DNA of 64,000 bases. Origin: Sphingomonas daechungensis (GTDB lineage: Bacteria > Pseudomonadota > Alphaproteobacteria > Sphingomonadales > Sphingomonadaceae). The notes beneath the pieces are model-generated. The model did no database searches. It was not told the DNA's origin and saw only the letters and a program-made list of their open reading frames with translations. Positions within the stretch are counted from its first letter, which is position 1; each line of letters begins with the position of its first letter. The translations under genes were made by a program, and so were the position numbers. Where the stretch lies: assembly GCF_014489495.1 (NCBI RefSeq), contig NZ_CP060780.1:744001-808000 (forward strand), read 5' to 3'. Of this stretch, positions 29,114 through 41,944 are shown in pieces.

Positions 29114-30730
29114 ATGATCCCGATTCTTGCTGCTCTTCTCGCGGCCCAGGCCGCTCCCGCATCTGCGCAACCGCCGGAACCGCCCAAGGCTGGAGCGCAA
29201 AAGCCCGCCGCGGAAGCCGAGAAGGAACCTCTGTTCAAGCTGACCGAAGTCGCGTCGACAGGATCGGTCACCGTTGGCGGGCGCCGCATCGGATATCAGG
29301 CGGTCGCGGGAACTCTGGTCGTCCATTCAAAAGGCTGGGAAGACACGGACGCGATCGAGAACAAGGCGAAGGCCGGCGGCGATGATGACGACAAGCCCAA
29401 GGCCGAAGCGTCGATGTTCTACACCGCTTACTTCAAGAACGGCATTCCCGCTTCCGACCGACCGATCACGTTCCTGTTCAACGGCGGTCCCGGCTCGTCG
29501 ACCGTCTGGCTGCACATGGGTGCGTTTGGACCGGTTCGCGTACAGACCGCGGACGCCGTTCACACGCCGCCTGCGCCATATTCCGTCGTCAACAACGACC
29601 AGAGCCTGCTCGACGCGTCCGACCTCGTTTTCATCGATGCGCCCGGCGTCGGCTTCAGCCGCATTGCCGGGAAGGACAAGGAAAAGGCGTTCTACGGCGT
29701 CGACCAGGACATTGACGCGTTCGCGCAGTTCATCACCCAATTCCTCTCGAAATACGGTCGCTGGAACTCGCCCAAGTACGTCTTCGGCGAAAGCTACGGA
29801 ACGATGCGTGGTGCGGGCCTCGCCCTCGCCCTGCAGAACAAGGACGTCGATCTCAACGGCCTGATCCTGCTGTCCGACATCCTGAACTGGGATTTCCTGC
29901 CGGACGATCCACAGATCAATCCGGGCGTCGACTATCCCTATATCGTATCGCTGCCGACCTACGCAGCGACGGCTTGGTACCACAACCGCGTCGCCAACCG
30001 CCCGGTCGACCTCCAGGCCTTTCTTGCCGAGGTCGAGGGCTTTGCCACCGGAGAATATGCCCTCGCACTGATCAAGGGGAATGACCTCCAGCCTGATGAG
30101 CGGCAGCGGATCGCGGAGAAGCTGTCGGCTTATACCGGCCTCTCGGTGCCGTACCTGCTGAAGACCAACCTCCGCATCCAGTACGGCGCGTTCCAGAAAG
30201 AGCTGCTCGCCAACCAGGAGCAGACGACCGGAACGCTCGACACGCGCTTCCTTGGCGCAACGCTGGACCCGCTCAGCAAGGTCGCGAGCTACGATCCGCA
30301 GAGCAGCGCAATCAGCGCGGCCTACGTCGGGGCGTTCAATACCTACGTGCGGCAGACCCTCCACTACGGTGAGGGCGTCGAGTTCAAGTCCGGCATCGAT
30401 ATCTACGGCGACTGGGACTACAAACACCAGCCGCCCGGCGCGTCCAAGCCGTTGATTGCGCTACCGAATGTCCTTCCGGACCTTGCCGTCGCGATGAAGC
30501 AGGACCCCGACCTCAAGGTCATGGTCAACGGCGGCTATTACGACGTCTCGACGCCCTACTTCGCCGGCAAGTTCGAAATGCGCCATTTGCCGGTGCCCGC
30601 GAACATCCTGAGCAATGTCGAGTATCATTATTACGAGTCCGGCCACATGGTTTACGCGCACCCGCCGTCGTTGAAGGCGATCCACGACAATGTCGCGGAC
30701 TTCATCCGGAGAACGAGCAATACGCGCTGA
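29114..30730 (+). CDS. S10-family serine carboxypeptidase-like protein
   Basis: 538 residues with a signal peptide (to about residue 19, ASAQ), so secreted to the periplasm. The alpha/beta-hydrolase catalytic set is visible: oxyanion region FLFNGGPGSST, nucleophile in FGESYGTMRG, Asp in VNGGYYDVSTP and His in ESGHMVY. The linker is Lys/Asp-rich around residues 75-100. Such bacterial S10 homologues likely trim peptides for uptake. The gene is intact; ATG 29114 gives a proper signal peptide. Confidence 0.88.
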   Translation: MIPILAALLAAQAAPASAQPPEPPKAGAQKPAAEAEKEPLFKLTEVASTGSVTVGGRRIGYQAVAGTLVVHSKGWEDTDAIENKAKAGGDDDDKPKAEASMFYTAYFKNGIPASDRPITFLFNGGPGSSTVWLHMGAFGPVRVQTADAVHTPPAPYSVVNNDQSLLDASDLVFIDAPGVGFSRIAGKDKEKAFYGVDQDIDAFAQFITQFLSKYGRWNSPKYVFGESYGTMRGAGLALALQNKDVDLNGLILLSDILNWDFLPDDPQINPGVDYPYIVSLPTYAATAWYHNRVANRPVDLQAFLAEVEGFATGEYALALIKGNDLQPDERQRIAEKLSAYTGLSVPYLLKTNLRIQYGAFQKELLANQEQTTGTLDTRFLGATLDPLSKVASYDPQSSAISAAYVGAFNTYVRQTLHYGEGVEFKSGIDIYGDWDYKHQPPGASKPLIALPNVLPDLAVAMKQDPDLKVMVNGGYYDVSTPYFAGKFEMRHLPVPANILSNVEYHYYESGHMVYAHPPSLKAIHDNVADFIRRTSNTR

Positions 30731-30803
30731 AATCGGCCAATAATTCGATCGATTCGGGCGAAAATCTTCGGAACCGCGCCTCAGAATCCGAGTTTCTCAG
30801 GCT

Positions 30804-31205
30804 ATGACTGCGTCGATCCTCATTGTGGAAGACGAGATGCTCGTGGCGCTCGAGATGCAAAGCATTCTCGAAGACCATGGCTATCAGGTCGCCGGGATCG
30901 CGGTCGACCTCGAAAGCGCCATGACCTTCGCCGACGGCACCATCGACCTGGCCCTTGTCGACTTGAACCTCCGCGACGGGCTGACCGGTCCGCAGATCGG
31001 CAAGCGTCTCGCCAGTGAGCACAATTCCGGCGTCCTGTTTATCACCGCCAATCCGCTGTTGCTCGGCGACGGCGTCGCGGGCACGATTGGTGTGCTGACG
31101 AAACCCACTGACGAGCCGAGCCTGGTATCAGCCGTTACTTTTGCCCTTCGGAAGCGTCAGGGAGAGCCGGCGGAAGCGCCGAAGGCGTTACGCTGCTTCA
31201 ACTGA
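30804..31205 (+). CDS. Single-domain response regulator
   Basis: 133 residues, receiver domain only. Acidic pair D10/E11 (VEDE), phosphoacceptor D53 (LALVDLNLRDG), T81 (FITAN) and K100 (LTKPTD) are intact. There is no output domain, so it probably relays phosphate or regulates a partner protein. It is convergent with, and overlaps by 18 nt, an HWE kinase gene, a likely cognate. This receiver type commonly pairs with HWE kinases in alphaproteobacteria. Confidence 0.88.
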   Translation: MTASILIVEDEMLVALEMQSILEDHGYQVAGIAVDLESAMTFADGTIDLALVDLNLRDGLTGPQIGKRLASEHNSGVLFITANPLLLGDGVAGTIGVLTKPTDEPSLVSAVTFALRKRQGEPAEAPKALRCFN

Positions 31206-32221
31206 TCGGATCCGGCTCAGCGCCGCTTCCGGAAGTTCGATCTCCACGCAAAGTCCTTCTACCGGCCAGCGTCGCTCGAGTGTGCCCCCAACTGCCGAAC
31301 GATGCTGATTTCGGTCAGCCGGGTCCCAAAGCCATGCAATTGCGGGACTCGGTGAATTAGCGGCCCGCCCTCTTCGCTCCAACTCAGGTGCACACGCCCG
31401 TCCCGCAGAGACGAAACGACCCGAACGCGCCCCTCAGGTGTCGAAAGACCGCCATATTTCGTCGCGTTGGTCGCAAGCTCGTGAAACACCAGGCCGATCG
31501 GAGTCGCACCCCGGTCATCGACCTGGACGTCGTCACCTTCAATGGTAAGCCGGCCCTCGTCCAGCGCCGGATAGGGGCTGAGGAGGTCGAACAGCAGTTC
31601 TTTCAGCGTCGTCGGGCCATCGTGACGCGCGCTTTCTTCGCTGTGGGGCCGGACGTAGTCGTGCGCCCGCCCAAGTGCCGCGACGCGCGACTGCATCTGG
31701 CGCGCAAAATCCTTCATTCCCGGAAACTGCCTCGCGGATAGCCCGATCAGGCCGTTCACGACCGCGAAGATGTTCTTGATCCGGTGGCTGAGCTCGCGGC
31801 TCAGGATCTGATTGTGTTCAGCGATGCGCTTCTGATCGTCGATTTCGGTGCAGGTCCCGACCCAGCGGACGATCCGCCCCTCATCGTCGCGAACCGGCAG
31901 TGCGCGACCCAGGGTCCAGCGAAACTCGCCGCTATGGTGACGCAGCCGGTATTCGATCTCATACGGGTCGCCAGTCTCAAGGCTGTGCCTCCAGCGCGCC
32001 CAGGCTCGTGCCTGATCGTCAGGATGGAACATGCCGTTCCAGCCCTCGCCATCGGTTGAGCCTTCAGGAACGCCAGTGAACGAGTACCATTGCGCGTTGT
32101 AATAATCGTGCGAGCCGTCCGGCAGCGTCGACCACACCATTTGCGGCATCGCATCCGCCAGCTGCTGGAAGGATATCTGGCCAGCGACAAGCGACGGCGG
32201 GTCGGAGATCGATAAACTCAC
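31188..32221 (-). CDS. PAS-domain HWE sensor histidine kinase (frame broken)
   Basis: About 344 residues, soluble. PAS domain at residues 18-130 (MPQMVWSTLPDGSHDYYN), then the dimerisation and phosphoacceptor region with H146 (SRELSHRIKNIFAVVNGL), N-box FHELATNATKYGGLS and a G-box GFGTRLTE. The set fits the HWE/HisKA_2 class. A base is missing at 31285-31289 (CCCCC); repair gives RQLGGTLERRWPVEGLCVEIELP, the normal C-terminus, ending at 31188. Starts at GTG 32221 after GGAAGGAA. Light, redox or stress signals are family options. Confidence 0.85.
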
Positions 32222-32352
32222 ACATTTCCTTCCCGTCCGTCAGCGTGCGGCATGCCCGCTGTCCCGTCGGATCAAATAACATTTATCAGCCGTAGAGAAC
32301 TCCTACAGCGGATTTGGGTTGCCCGCTCCTATTTCCCAGTCAGTCTGTCGCG

Positions 32353-35100
<2,748 letters not shown>

Positions 35101-35104
<4 letters not shown>

Positions 35105-35613
35105 TCGACCTCCTTTGCAAGCTCGGCGAGCTTGGCGACGGTATTCATGTTGCGTGCGGTGCCGACGATCTGCGACGCGAAGCGCAGCTTGGTTGCGGCC
35201 ATGCCACTTGGATAGTGCACATAAATCTCGCGGGTTCCGAGCGCCATGCGCTCATCGGCGACACCGCGCGCATTTTCGATCAAATCGGCGGGCGGGCTGG
35301 CGTTCAGGAAGATGGCCGCGACGGTCGATCCGGCCTCGTCCGAAAAGGGATTCGCGGCGGCGACCTTCTCCATCTCGCCTCGCGTTCGGACGAACACCGG
35401 CACGTCCGCGCTCATATGATCCCGAAGCCGGTCCTCGAGTTTGCCCGCCACATCGCGTTCGCCACGGTCACTGGCAAAAATAAGGTTCCCGCTGGCGATA
35501 AACGTCCTCGCCCTTTCGAAGCCGGCCTCTTCTGCGATCCTCTTGAGATCCGTCATGACCAGCTTGCGGCCGCCGACGTTCACGGCCCTGAGCAGCGCGA
35601 CGAAGGCTGTCAT
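35101..35613 (-). CDS. DUF1697 domain protein
   Basis: 170 residues. MTAFVALLRAVNVGGRKLVMTDL and FIASGNLIFAS are hallmarks of DUF1697. The family has no proven function. It is coupled at both ends by ATGA overlaps, with recN before it and the hydrolase after it, so expression follows recN. Gene is intact. Confidence 0.85.
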
Positions 35614-37261
35614 GCGGCTTCCAGCAGCCTCGCAGCCTGTGCGCGGGCCTCATCGGTAACTGCCGCGCCGGACAACATGCGGGCAATCTCCTCGCGGCGC
35701 TCGGCATCGTCGAGCCGGCGCACCGTGGTCCGGGTTCCCTCCGGGCCGTGCGACTTTTCGATCCTGAAGTGATGGGCCGCGCGCGCCGCGACCTGCGGCG
35801 AGTGGGTGACGACGAGCACCTGCGACTGCAGGGCGAGCCGGGCCAGCCTCTCACCGATCGCGCTTGCGACCGCGCCGCCGACGCCCCGGTCGATTTCGTC
35901 GAAGATCATTGTGCCTGCGCTGCCCGCCTCAGCGAGCGCGACCTTCAGGGCCAGCACGAAGCGAGACAGCTCACCGCCGCTGGCAATCTTCGTCAGCGGC
36001 CCGAATGGCGCTCCAGGATTGGTCGAAACTTCGAACTCGATGCGGTCGGTACCGGACGGACCGGGCTCGGCCTGGCTGAGCGCGGTTCGAAAACGCGCTG
36101 CATCCAGCTTCAGCGGCACCAGCTCGCCGGCCACCGCCGCGTCCAGCCGTTCCGCCGCCGCTCGGCGCTGCGCACTGAGCTCCGCGGCGAGGTTCATGAA
36201 ATGCAGTCGTGCCTCGCTGAGGCTGCGATCGAGGTCGCCAACGCGCGTTCCACCGGCATCGATCTCCGAAAGCTGGGTGCGCATCCGGTCGGCCAGCTCG
36301 GCGAGCGCGTCCGGTTCCACCCGATGCTTGCGGGCCAGACCACGGATATCGAACAAGCGTGCCTCTGCGGCTTCCAGCCTGGCGGGGTCGAATGCGAGGG
36401 CATCGGAGGCCCGTGCGATCCGGTCTTCCGCCTCGCTCGCCTCGATCAAGGCGCGGTCGAGCGACGCGAGCGCCTCGGCAAGGAGCGGATGATCTGTCGC
36501 TCCACGCTCGATCCGGCGGGCCGCAAGGCGAAGCTGCGCAAGCGCCCCGTCCGATCCCCCGATCAGATCGTCGAGCCCCGTAAGGCTTTCGCCGGCCTTG
36601 AGCCCAGCCTGCATGGCGGCCCGCTCTTCAGCCAGCCGAGTTTCCTCCCCCGCTTCAGGTGCGAGGGCATCGATTTCCGACAAGGAGTAAACGATGAAGT
36701 CGCGATCCCGCTCGGCAGCCTCAAGTTCGGCGCGAGCTTCGGCTAGCTCCGTCTCGATCCTCGTGACCTCGGCCCAGGCTGCCTCAACCCCGAAACTTCC
36801 AGTCCGCCAAAGGCATCCAGCAGAGCGCGGTGACCACGCGGATTGAGAAGCCCGCGCTCGTCGTGCTGGCCGTGAACCTCGACCGCCATTGCGCCAATGT
36901 CGCGCAGGAGGCCTGCTGGAACGCTTGCGGGTCCGACGAAGGCGCGGCTGCCGCCGTCCCCTTTCAAGGTTCGTCTGAGGATGAGCGGCTCACCCGCGTC
37001 CACCTCGATGCCCTGATCGCCCAGAAGCGAGTGAACGGCATGCGTGCGTGGCAACTCGATCTCGGCGGACACCGACGCCGAATCCTCGCCGCTGCGCACC
37101 AGGCCGGCGTCGGACCGTGCCCCTAACGCCAGCCCGAGGGCGTCGAGCAGGATCGACTTGCCCGCGCCAGTCTCGCCGGTCAGCACACCGAGGCCAGCAT
37201 CGAACTCAAGTTCGAGCTGCTCGACGAGCGCGACGTTGCGAATTGCGAGCTGCCTCAGCAT
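35610..37261 (-). CDS. recN: DNA repair protein RecN (frame broken)
   Basis: SMC-like ATPase acting in double-strand-break repair, about 550 residues. N-terminal MLRQLAIRNVALVEQLEL with Walker A LTGETGAGKS; C-terminal signature IASGGELSRFVLALK and Walker B TMIFDEIDRGVGG. The C run at 36788-36791 has lost one base; repair gives GGLEVSGVEAAWAEVTRIE. ATG 37261 is the family start; the open frame extending to 37564 runs into bamD and is not used. Leads the recN-DUF1697-hydrolase chain. Confidence 0.93.
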
Positions 37262-37283
37262 GGCGGGCCCGCGGTTGGGTGCA

Positions 37284-38078
37284 TCAGCCCTGGGGAGCGG
37301 TCTGCGGCGCGTGCCGCTGCACGAGCTTGTACGCGCGGTGGTACCACTCGCTGCCCGGATAGTTGCGGCCGAGTACCGCCGCCGCTTTCTGCGCTTCCGA
37401 CGGAATGCCGAGCGCGAGGTAGCTTTCGACCAGGCGCTCGAGCGCTTCTGGCGTATGGTTCGTAGTCTGGTACTGCTCGACGACCTTGCGGAAGCGAAGC
37501 GTCGCGGCCAGCCACTTGCCCGAACGCTGGTAGAATCGTCCGATCTCCATCTCCTTGCCAGCAAGGTGATCGTTGATCAGGTCCAGCTTCAGGCGTGCGT
37601 CGGCCGCGTAGCGGCTGTCGGGATAGCGACGGATCAGCTCGCCGAACGAATTGGACGCGTTCTGCGTCGCCGCCTGGTCGCGGGTGACGTTCTGGATCTG
37701 CTGATAGTGGCTCATGGCGATCAGATAGTTCGCGTAAGCGGCGTCCTTGTTGCCCGGGTGGATCGTGAGGAATCGTTGTGCGGAGCTGATCGCCTCCGGA
37801 TACTTCGTCGCCATGTAATAGCTGAATGCGCTCATCATCTGCGCGCGGCGGGCCCAAACCGAATAGGGGTGCTGGCGCTCGACCTCGTCGAACAGCTTGG
37901 CAGCCTCCTCGTACTGGCCCTTGTCCAGCCTTTGCTTGGCCAACGCGTACAGGCTGTTCACGTCCCGGGCGATGTAGGCGGTGTCCGATCCCGACTTGTT
38001 GCGGGCGCAACCCGCGGCGGGAAGCACGACTGCACAGGCAAGCAGCAGGAGGGCGGGACGGGTCAGCTTCGACGGCAT
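37284..38078 (-). CDS. bamD: Outer-membrane assembly lipoprotein BamD
   Basis: 264 residues. Signal peptide with lipobox LPAAGC, then TPR repeats (YALAKQRLDKGQYEEAAKLFDEVERQHPYS, and YPDSRYAADAR). BamD is an essential part of the BAM machine that folds outer-membrane proteins; alphaproteobacterial form. ATG 38078 (MPSKLTRP) places the signal peptide properly. Neighbouring recN is the usual arrangement. Intact. Confidence 0.93.
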   Translation of the reverse strand: MPSKLTRPALLLLACAVVLPAAGCARNKSGSDTAYIARDVNSLYALAKQRLDKGQYEEAAKLFDEVERQHPYSVWARRAQMMSAFSYYMATKYPEAISSAQRFLTIHPGNKDAAYANYLIAMSHYQQIQNVTRDQAATQNASNSFGELIRRYPDSRYAADARLKLDLINDHLAGKEMEIGRFYQRSGKWLAATLRFRKVVEQYQTTNHTPEALERLVESYLALGIPSEAQKAAAVLGRNYPGSEWYHRAYKLVQRHAPQTAPQG

Positions 38079-38156
38079 GGAAACCTCATTAGCGCGGGGC
38101 CTCGGGCAGGCCAAGCGGGACATGGACGCACTTTGCTTGGCGCCAGATGAACAGTG

Positions 38157-39104
38157 TCAGACAGCGGCCGGCCCGGGCGCCTTCTCCTCGTCGCGGACGA
38201 AGCTGTCGGGCTTGACGCCCAGCCAGACCAGCACCGGCGAAGAGATGTAGATCGACGAGTAGGTACCGACGAAGATGCCGATGAAGATTGCGATCGTCAG
38301 GCCGAAGATCACTTCCGGGCCCAACAACAGCAGGACACCGAGCGCGAGGAGGATCGACAGCGACGTCACCATCGTTCGCGAAAGGGTTTCATTGAGCGAG
38401 AGGTTGAGCAGCGGTACGATCTGCATCTTGCGGAACTTGCGCAGGTTCTCGCGAATACGGTCGTAGATGACGACCGTGTCATTCAGCGAATAGCCAACGA
38501 TGGTGAGGATCGCGGCGACCACGTTAAGGTCGACCTGCAACTGCGTCAGCGAGAAGAATCCCAGGGTCATCGACACGTCGTGGAACAAGGTGAGCAGAGC
38601 GCCGATGCCGAACTGCCATTCGAACCGGAACCAGATGTAGATGGCAATGCCGAGCATCGCGAGCGCGATCGCTAGGCTGCCGTCCCAAGCCAGCTCTTCG
38701 CTGACCTTGCCCGAGACGGTCTCGACCGAATCGACGCGCGAGCCGGGATAACGCTGGCCAAGCATGCCGCGAACCTCGGTTGCCGCCTTGTTCGCCGCCG
38801 CTTCACCGCCTTCCGGCCTCGGCAGCCGGATCTGGAAGCTGCGCGGTCCGCCGGTTTCCTGAATGCTTGCATCGCCGAGGTTGAGCGATTCGACATCGTT
38901 GCGAAGGGTTTCGACGTCGACCTGTTTCGCGAAGGTCACGCGAATCATCTGGCCGCCGAGGAAGTCGACGCCCAGGTTTAGTCCCCTGACTGCGACCAGC
39001 GTCAGGCTGGCCACGGTCGCAATGATCGACAGCACGAGCGCAATGTTGCGCCACTTCATGAAGTCGATGTTGGTGTTGTCGGGGACAAGCTTGAGGAGCT
39101 TCAT
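38157..39104 (-). CDS. secF: Protein translocase subunit SecF
   Basis: 315 residues, six membrane helices and a periplasmic loop. VRGLNLGVDFLGGQMIRV and ILTIVGYSLNDTVVIYDRIREN are SecF signatures. With SecD it uses proton-motive force to pull exported proteins. ATG 39104 (MKLLKLVPDNTNIDFM) is the family start and lies eight nt after the secD stop. Confidence 0.95.
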   Translation of the reverse strand: MKLLKLVPDNTNIDFMKWRNIALVLSIIATVASLTLVAVRGLNLGVDFLGGQMIRVTFAKQVDVETLRNDVESLNLGDASIQETGGPRSFQIRLPRPEGGEAAANKAATEVRGMLGQRYPGSRVDSVETVSGKVSEELAWDGSLAIALAMLGIAIYIWFRFEWQFGIGALLTLFHDVSMTLGFFSLTQLQVDLNVVAAILTIVGYSLNDTVVIYDRIRENLRKFRKMQIVPLLNLSLNETLSRTMVTSLSILLALGVLLLLGPEVIFGLTIAIFIGIFVGTYSSIYISSPVLVWLGVKPDSFVRDEEKAPGPAAV

Positions 39105-39111
39105 TTCAGCC

Positions 39112-40701
39112 TCAAATATGGAGGACACGAGGCCGCGTGCGCCGCACCCAAAGGGCGACGAGCATTCGCGTGAAGTTCACGGCCGTGAAGACCGAGGTGA
39201 TGATGCCGATCATCAGGACGACGGCGAAGCCGCGGATCGGCCCGGAGCCGAAGTACCACATCAGCACCGCCGCAATCACGTTGGTGATGTTGGCATCAAA
39301 GATGGCGGTGGACGCTTCCTTGTAGCCCGTCTCGATCGCATCGAGGACCTTGCGTCCCCGCCTCTGCTCTTCCCGAATGCGTTCGTTGATCAGCACGTTG
39401 GCGTCGACCGCGGCGCCGATGGTCAGAACGAAGCCGGCAATGCCGGGCAGCGTCAGCGAGGCGTTGAAGATGGCCATGATCCCGAGAATCAGCAGTGCGT
39501 TCACGATCAGGCCGTAGGTCGTGTAGATTCCGAACCTGCCGTAGGTGACGATCATGAAGATGATCACAGCCAGCGTCGCGACAACGGACGCGATGATGCC
39601 CTTCTGGATCGAGTCCTTGCCGAGCTCGGGCCCGATGGTCCGCTCTTCGATGACGTTCAGCTTCACCGGCAGCTTGCCCGAGGCAAGTGAGACGGCGAGT
39701 TGGTTCGCCGTTTCCACGGTGAAGTTGCCGCTGATCTGTGCTTGCCCGCCAAGGATTGGCTCGTTGATGTTCGGCGCCGAGAGCACCTTGTCGTCGAGAA
39801 TGATCGCGAAGGGCTTGTTGACGTTTTCCTGGGTCACCCGGCCGAAGCGGCGCGAACCGGCCGTATTGAAGCGGATTGAGACAACCGCCCGGCCGTCCTG
39901 ATCGAACGACTGCTTGGCATCGACCAGCTGGTCGCCGGACACCATGACCCGGCGCTTGACCGCGATGTTCCCGCCGCCTTCGGCCATCGGCAGCACCTGG
40001 CTACCGGCTGGCGCGTGGCCCTGCTGGACCTGGTTCGGGTCGGCCGTAAGGTCGACTAGCTTGAATTCGAGGCGAGCCGTCTGCCCGATCAACCGCTTTA
40101 GCGCTTCGGGGTCCTCGACGCCGGGGACCTCGACCAGAATGCGGTCGGTCCCTTGGTTGACGACCGTGATTTCCTTGGTCCCCTGCGGATCGATGCGGCG
40201 GCGGACGACGTCGCGCGCGACAGTCATCGCGTCACGCATCGCGCGGTCCGAACCGCTCTGCGTGGGGGTCATGATGACCCGCGTCGAATCCATGACCTGG
40301 ACGTCCCAGTCACGTCCGCCGGTCAGCGCCACTGGCTGGGTGATGGCCCGGAGGCGCTCGACAGCGGTGTCGACCTGGGTCGGATCGCGGACCAGGAAGG
40401 ACAAACGCCCGCCCGCGGTCGAAATGTCGCCGATCTCCACGCGCGGATTGCGGCGGAGTTCGGTCTGCACCTGATCTTCCATCGCCTGCAGCCGCTGCTT
40501 CGCCGCATCGACGCGGTCCGCTTCGAGGAGAAGCTGACTACCGCCAGCGAGGTCGAGACCAAGGTTGATCGTCGCGCTCGGAAGCCAGGTAGGATAACGG
40601 GCCTTGAGGTTGGCCGGCAGCATGCTTGGAATGGCGAAAAGGATGCCGACCAGAATGACCAGCGTGATCGACCACACCTTCCAACGCGGAAAATCGAGCA
40701 T
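39112..40701 (-). CDS. secD: Protein translocase subunit SecD
   Basis: 529 residues. First helix near residues 10-25, LGLDLAGGSQLLLEAD, a large periplasmic domain (P1), then five C-terminal helices with IGAAVDANVLINERIREE. Starts at ATG 40701 sharing one base with the yajC stop (TGATG). Intact. Part of the yajC-secD-secF operon. Confidence 0.96.
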   Translation of the reverse strand: MLDFPRWKVWSITLVILVGILFAIPSMLPANLKARYPTWLPSATINLGLDLAGGSQLLLEADRVDAAKQRLQAMEDQVQTELRRNPRVEIGDISTAGGRLSFLVRDPTQVDTAVERLRAITQPVALTGGRDWDVQVMDSTRVIMTPTQSGSDRAMRDAMTVARDVVRRRIDPQGTKEITVVNQGTDRILVEVPGVEDPEALKRLIGQTARLEFKLVDLTADPNQVQQGHAPAGSQVLPMAEGGGNIAVKRRVMVSGDQLVDAKQSFDQDGRAVVSIRFNTAGSRRFGRVTQENVNKPFAIILDDKVLSAPNINEPILGGQAQISGNFTVETANQLAVSLASGKLPVKLNVIEERTIGPELGKDSIQKGIIASVVATLAVIIFMIVTYGRFGIYTTYGLIVNALLILGIMAIFNASLTLPGIAGFVLTIGAAVDANVLINERIREEQRRGRKVLDAIETGYKEASTAIFDANITNVIAAVLMWYFGSGPIRGFAVVLMIGIITSVFTAVNFTRMLVALWVRRTRPRVLHI

Positions 40702-41038
40702 CAGTCGTTCGCTGGCTTGGACGTGCCGCTCAGGACCTGGCTCAACGTCGACTTGATGACGCGAACTCGGACGCCCTGCGAGATTTCGATCTCCGCCTCG
40801 TCGTCGGAAACCTTGGTCACGCGGCCGCGAATTCCGCCGCCGGTCACGACTTCATCGCCCTTCTTGATCGCGGCGATCGCCGCCTGGTGTTGCTTCACCC
40901 GCTGTTGCTGCGGGCGAATCATCAGCACGTAGAAGATGACGAAAATCAGGAGCCACGGCGCAATGCCGATCAGGATTGCCGAGCCGCTGTTGGGTTCGCA
41001 CCCGCTGCGGCGAGAGTTGGCAGGAAAATCTGGTTCAT
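40701..41038 (-). CDS. yajC: Preprotein translocase subunit YajC (frame broken)
   Basis: About 112 residues. One membrane helix (APWLLIFVIFYVLMIRPQQQR) and the soluble GDEVVTGGGIRGRVTKV core. The G run at 40992-40994 has lost one base; with repair the start is MNQIFLPTLAAAGANPNSGSA at ATG 41038, the standard YajC opening. The open frame stretching to 41216 runs through the tRNA gene and is not the real start. Confidence 0.92.
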
Positions 41039-41125
41039 GGGCTGAGGGACAGGTTCCTATGCGGAAGGTCGCGGGGGCGACTATCACGGCAGTTGCGGGG
41101 GCTGCAAGGACAGCCCTTGATATGA

Positions 41126-41201
41126 TGGTCGGGGCGACTGGATTCGAACCAGCGACCCCACACCCCCAGTGTGATGCGCTACCAGGCTGCGCTACGCCCC
41201 G
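41126..41201 (-). tRNA. tRNA-Pro (anticodon GGG), CCA encoded
   Basis: Read on the minus strand it folds as a cloverleaf: acceptor CGGGGCG/CGCCCCG, D arm GCGC-AGCCTGGTA-GCGC, anticodon stem TCACA/TGTGG with loop CTGGGGG (U33 then GGG), T loop TTCGAAT and encoded CCA at 41126-41128. Length 76. Reads proline codons CCC and CCU. Confidence 0.96.
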
Positions 41202-41246
41202 ACCGAGGGCTGGCATCTAGGCACCGCTCATCCATAACACAAGCCG

Positions 41247-41942
41247 ATGAGACGACGCCGCCACCGCAGAAAAAGCTCATGGTTTCGACGGTTGGCCTTG
41301 GCGCTGGCGGCGATTCCACTCGCCTATTTGGTGGCGGCGTTGGTCGGGTCCCTGATCCCGGTGAATCGAAGCTGGACCGAGCCAGAGAAAGGAGTGACGA
41401 TCTATATCGCCAACAACGGCATTCATTCCGACATCGTCATGCCGGCGAAGGCTGCGGGCCTGGACTGGACGCCCTTCGTTCCCAAATCCGACTTCGCCGG
41501 ACCAAGTCCTGATGCCCAGTGGATCGCGTTCGGCTCAGGCGAGGAGCGCGTCTATCTCGATACGCCGCGCTGGCAGGATATTCGGCCGCGGACGGCCTGG
41601 TCAGCGATCGCCGGCGGAAAGCGGGTAATGCACGTCGAGTGGGTCTCGAACGCTGACTACATGGATCGCGCCATCCGCCTGCGGCCGGAAGAGTATCGCC
41701 GTCTGTGGACGTCGATCCGATCCGACTTCCAGCTCGACGGCGAGGGACAGCCGATCCTCATCGACCACCCGGGATATGGCCGCTCCGATGCCTTTTACTG
41801 GGCGACCGGCAAGTTCCACGCCTTGAGGACGTGCAACAGCTGGGCGGCCAGCAGACTTCGTCTTGCAGGGGTCAAGACAAGCCTGTGGCCGCCCTTCGTG
41901 CAGGGACTCACCTGGCGCTACCGCAAGGTCAGTCCCGACTAA
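41247..41942 (+). CDS. TIGR02117/DUF2459 family protein
   Basis: 231 residues with an Arg-rich start and one N-terminal membrane helix (LALALAAIPLAYLVAALVG), so membrane-anchored with the rest outside the cytoplasm. Family motifs: IYIANNGIHSDIVMP, FGSGEERVYLDTPRW and HALRTCNSWAA. The conserved His and Cys suggest a thiol peptidase-like fold. The family has been linked to PHA-associated genes in some bacteria; no PHA genes are near. Function unproven. Confidence 0.83.
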   Translation: MRRRRHRRKSSWFRRLALALAAIPLAYLVAALVGSLIPVNRSWTEPEKGVTIYIANNGIHSDIVMPAKAAGLDWTPFVPKSDFAGPSPDAQWIAFGSGEERVYLDTPRWQDIRPRTAWSAIAGGKRVMHVEWVSNADYMDRAIRLRPEEYRRLWTSIRSDFQLDGEGQPILIDHPGYGRSDAFYWATGKFHALRTCNSWAASRLRLAGVKTSLWPPFVQGLTWRYRKVSPD

Positions 41943-41944
41943 GC

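Noticed and set aside
41039-41216. Upstream extension of yajC through the tRNA region
   Set aside because: The extension overlaps the tRNA gene; the family start is restored at 41038 by one added base.
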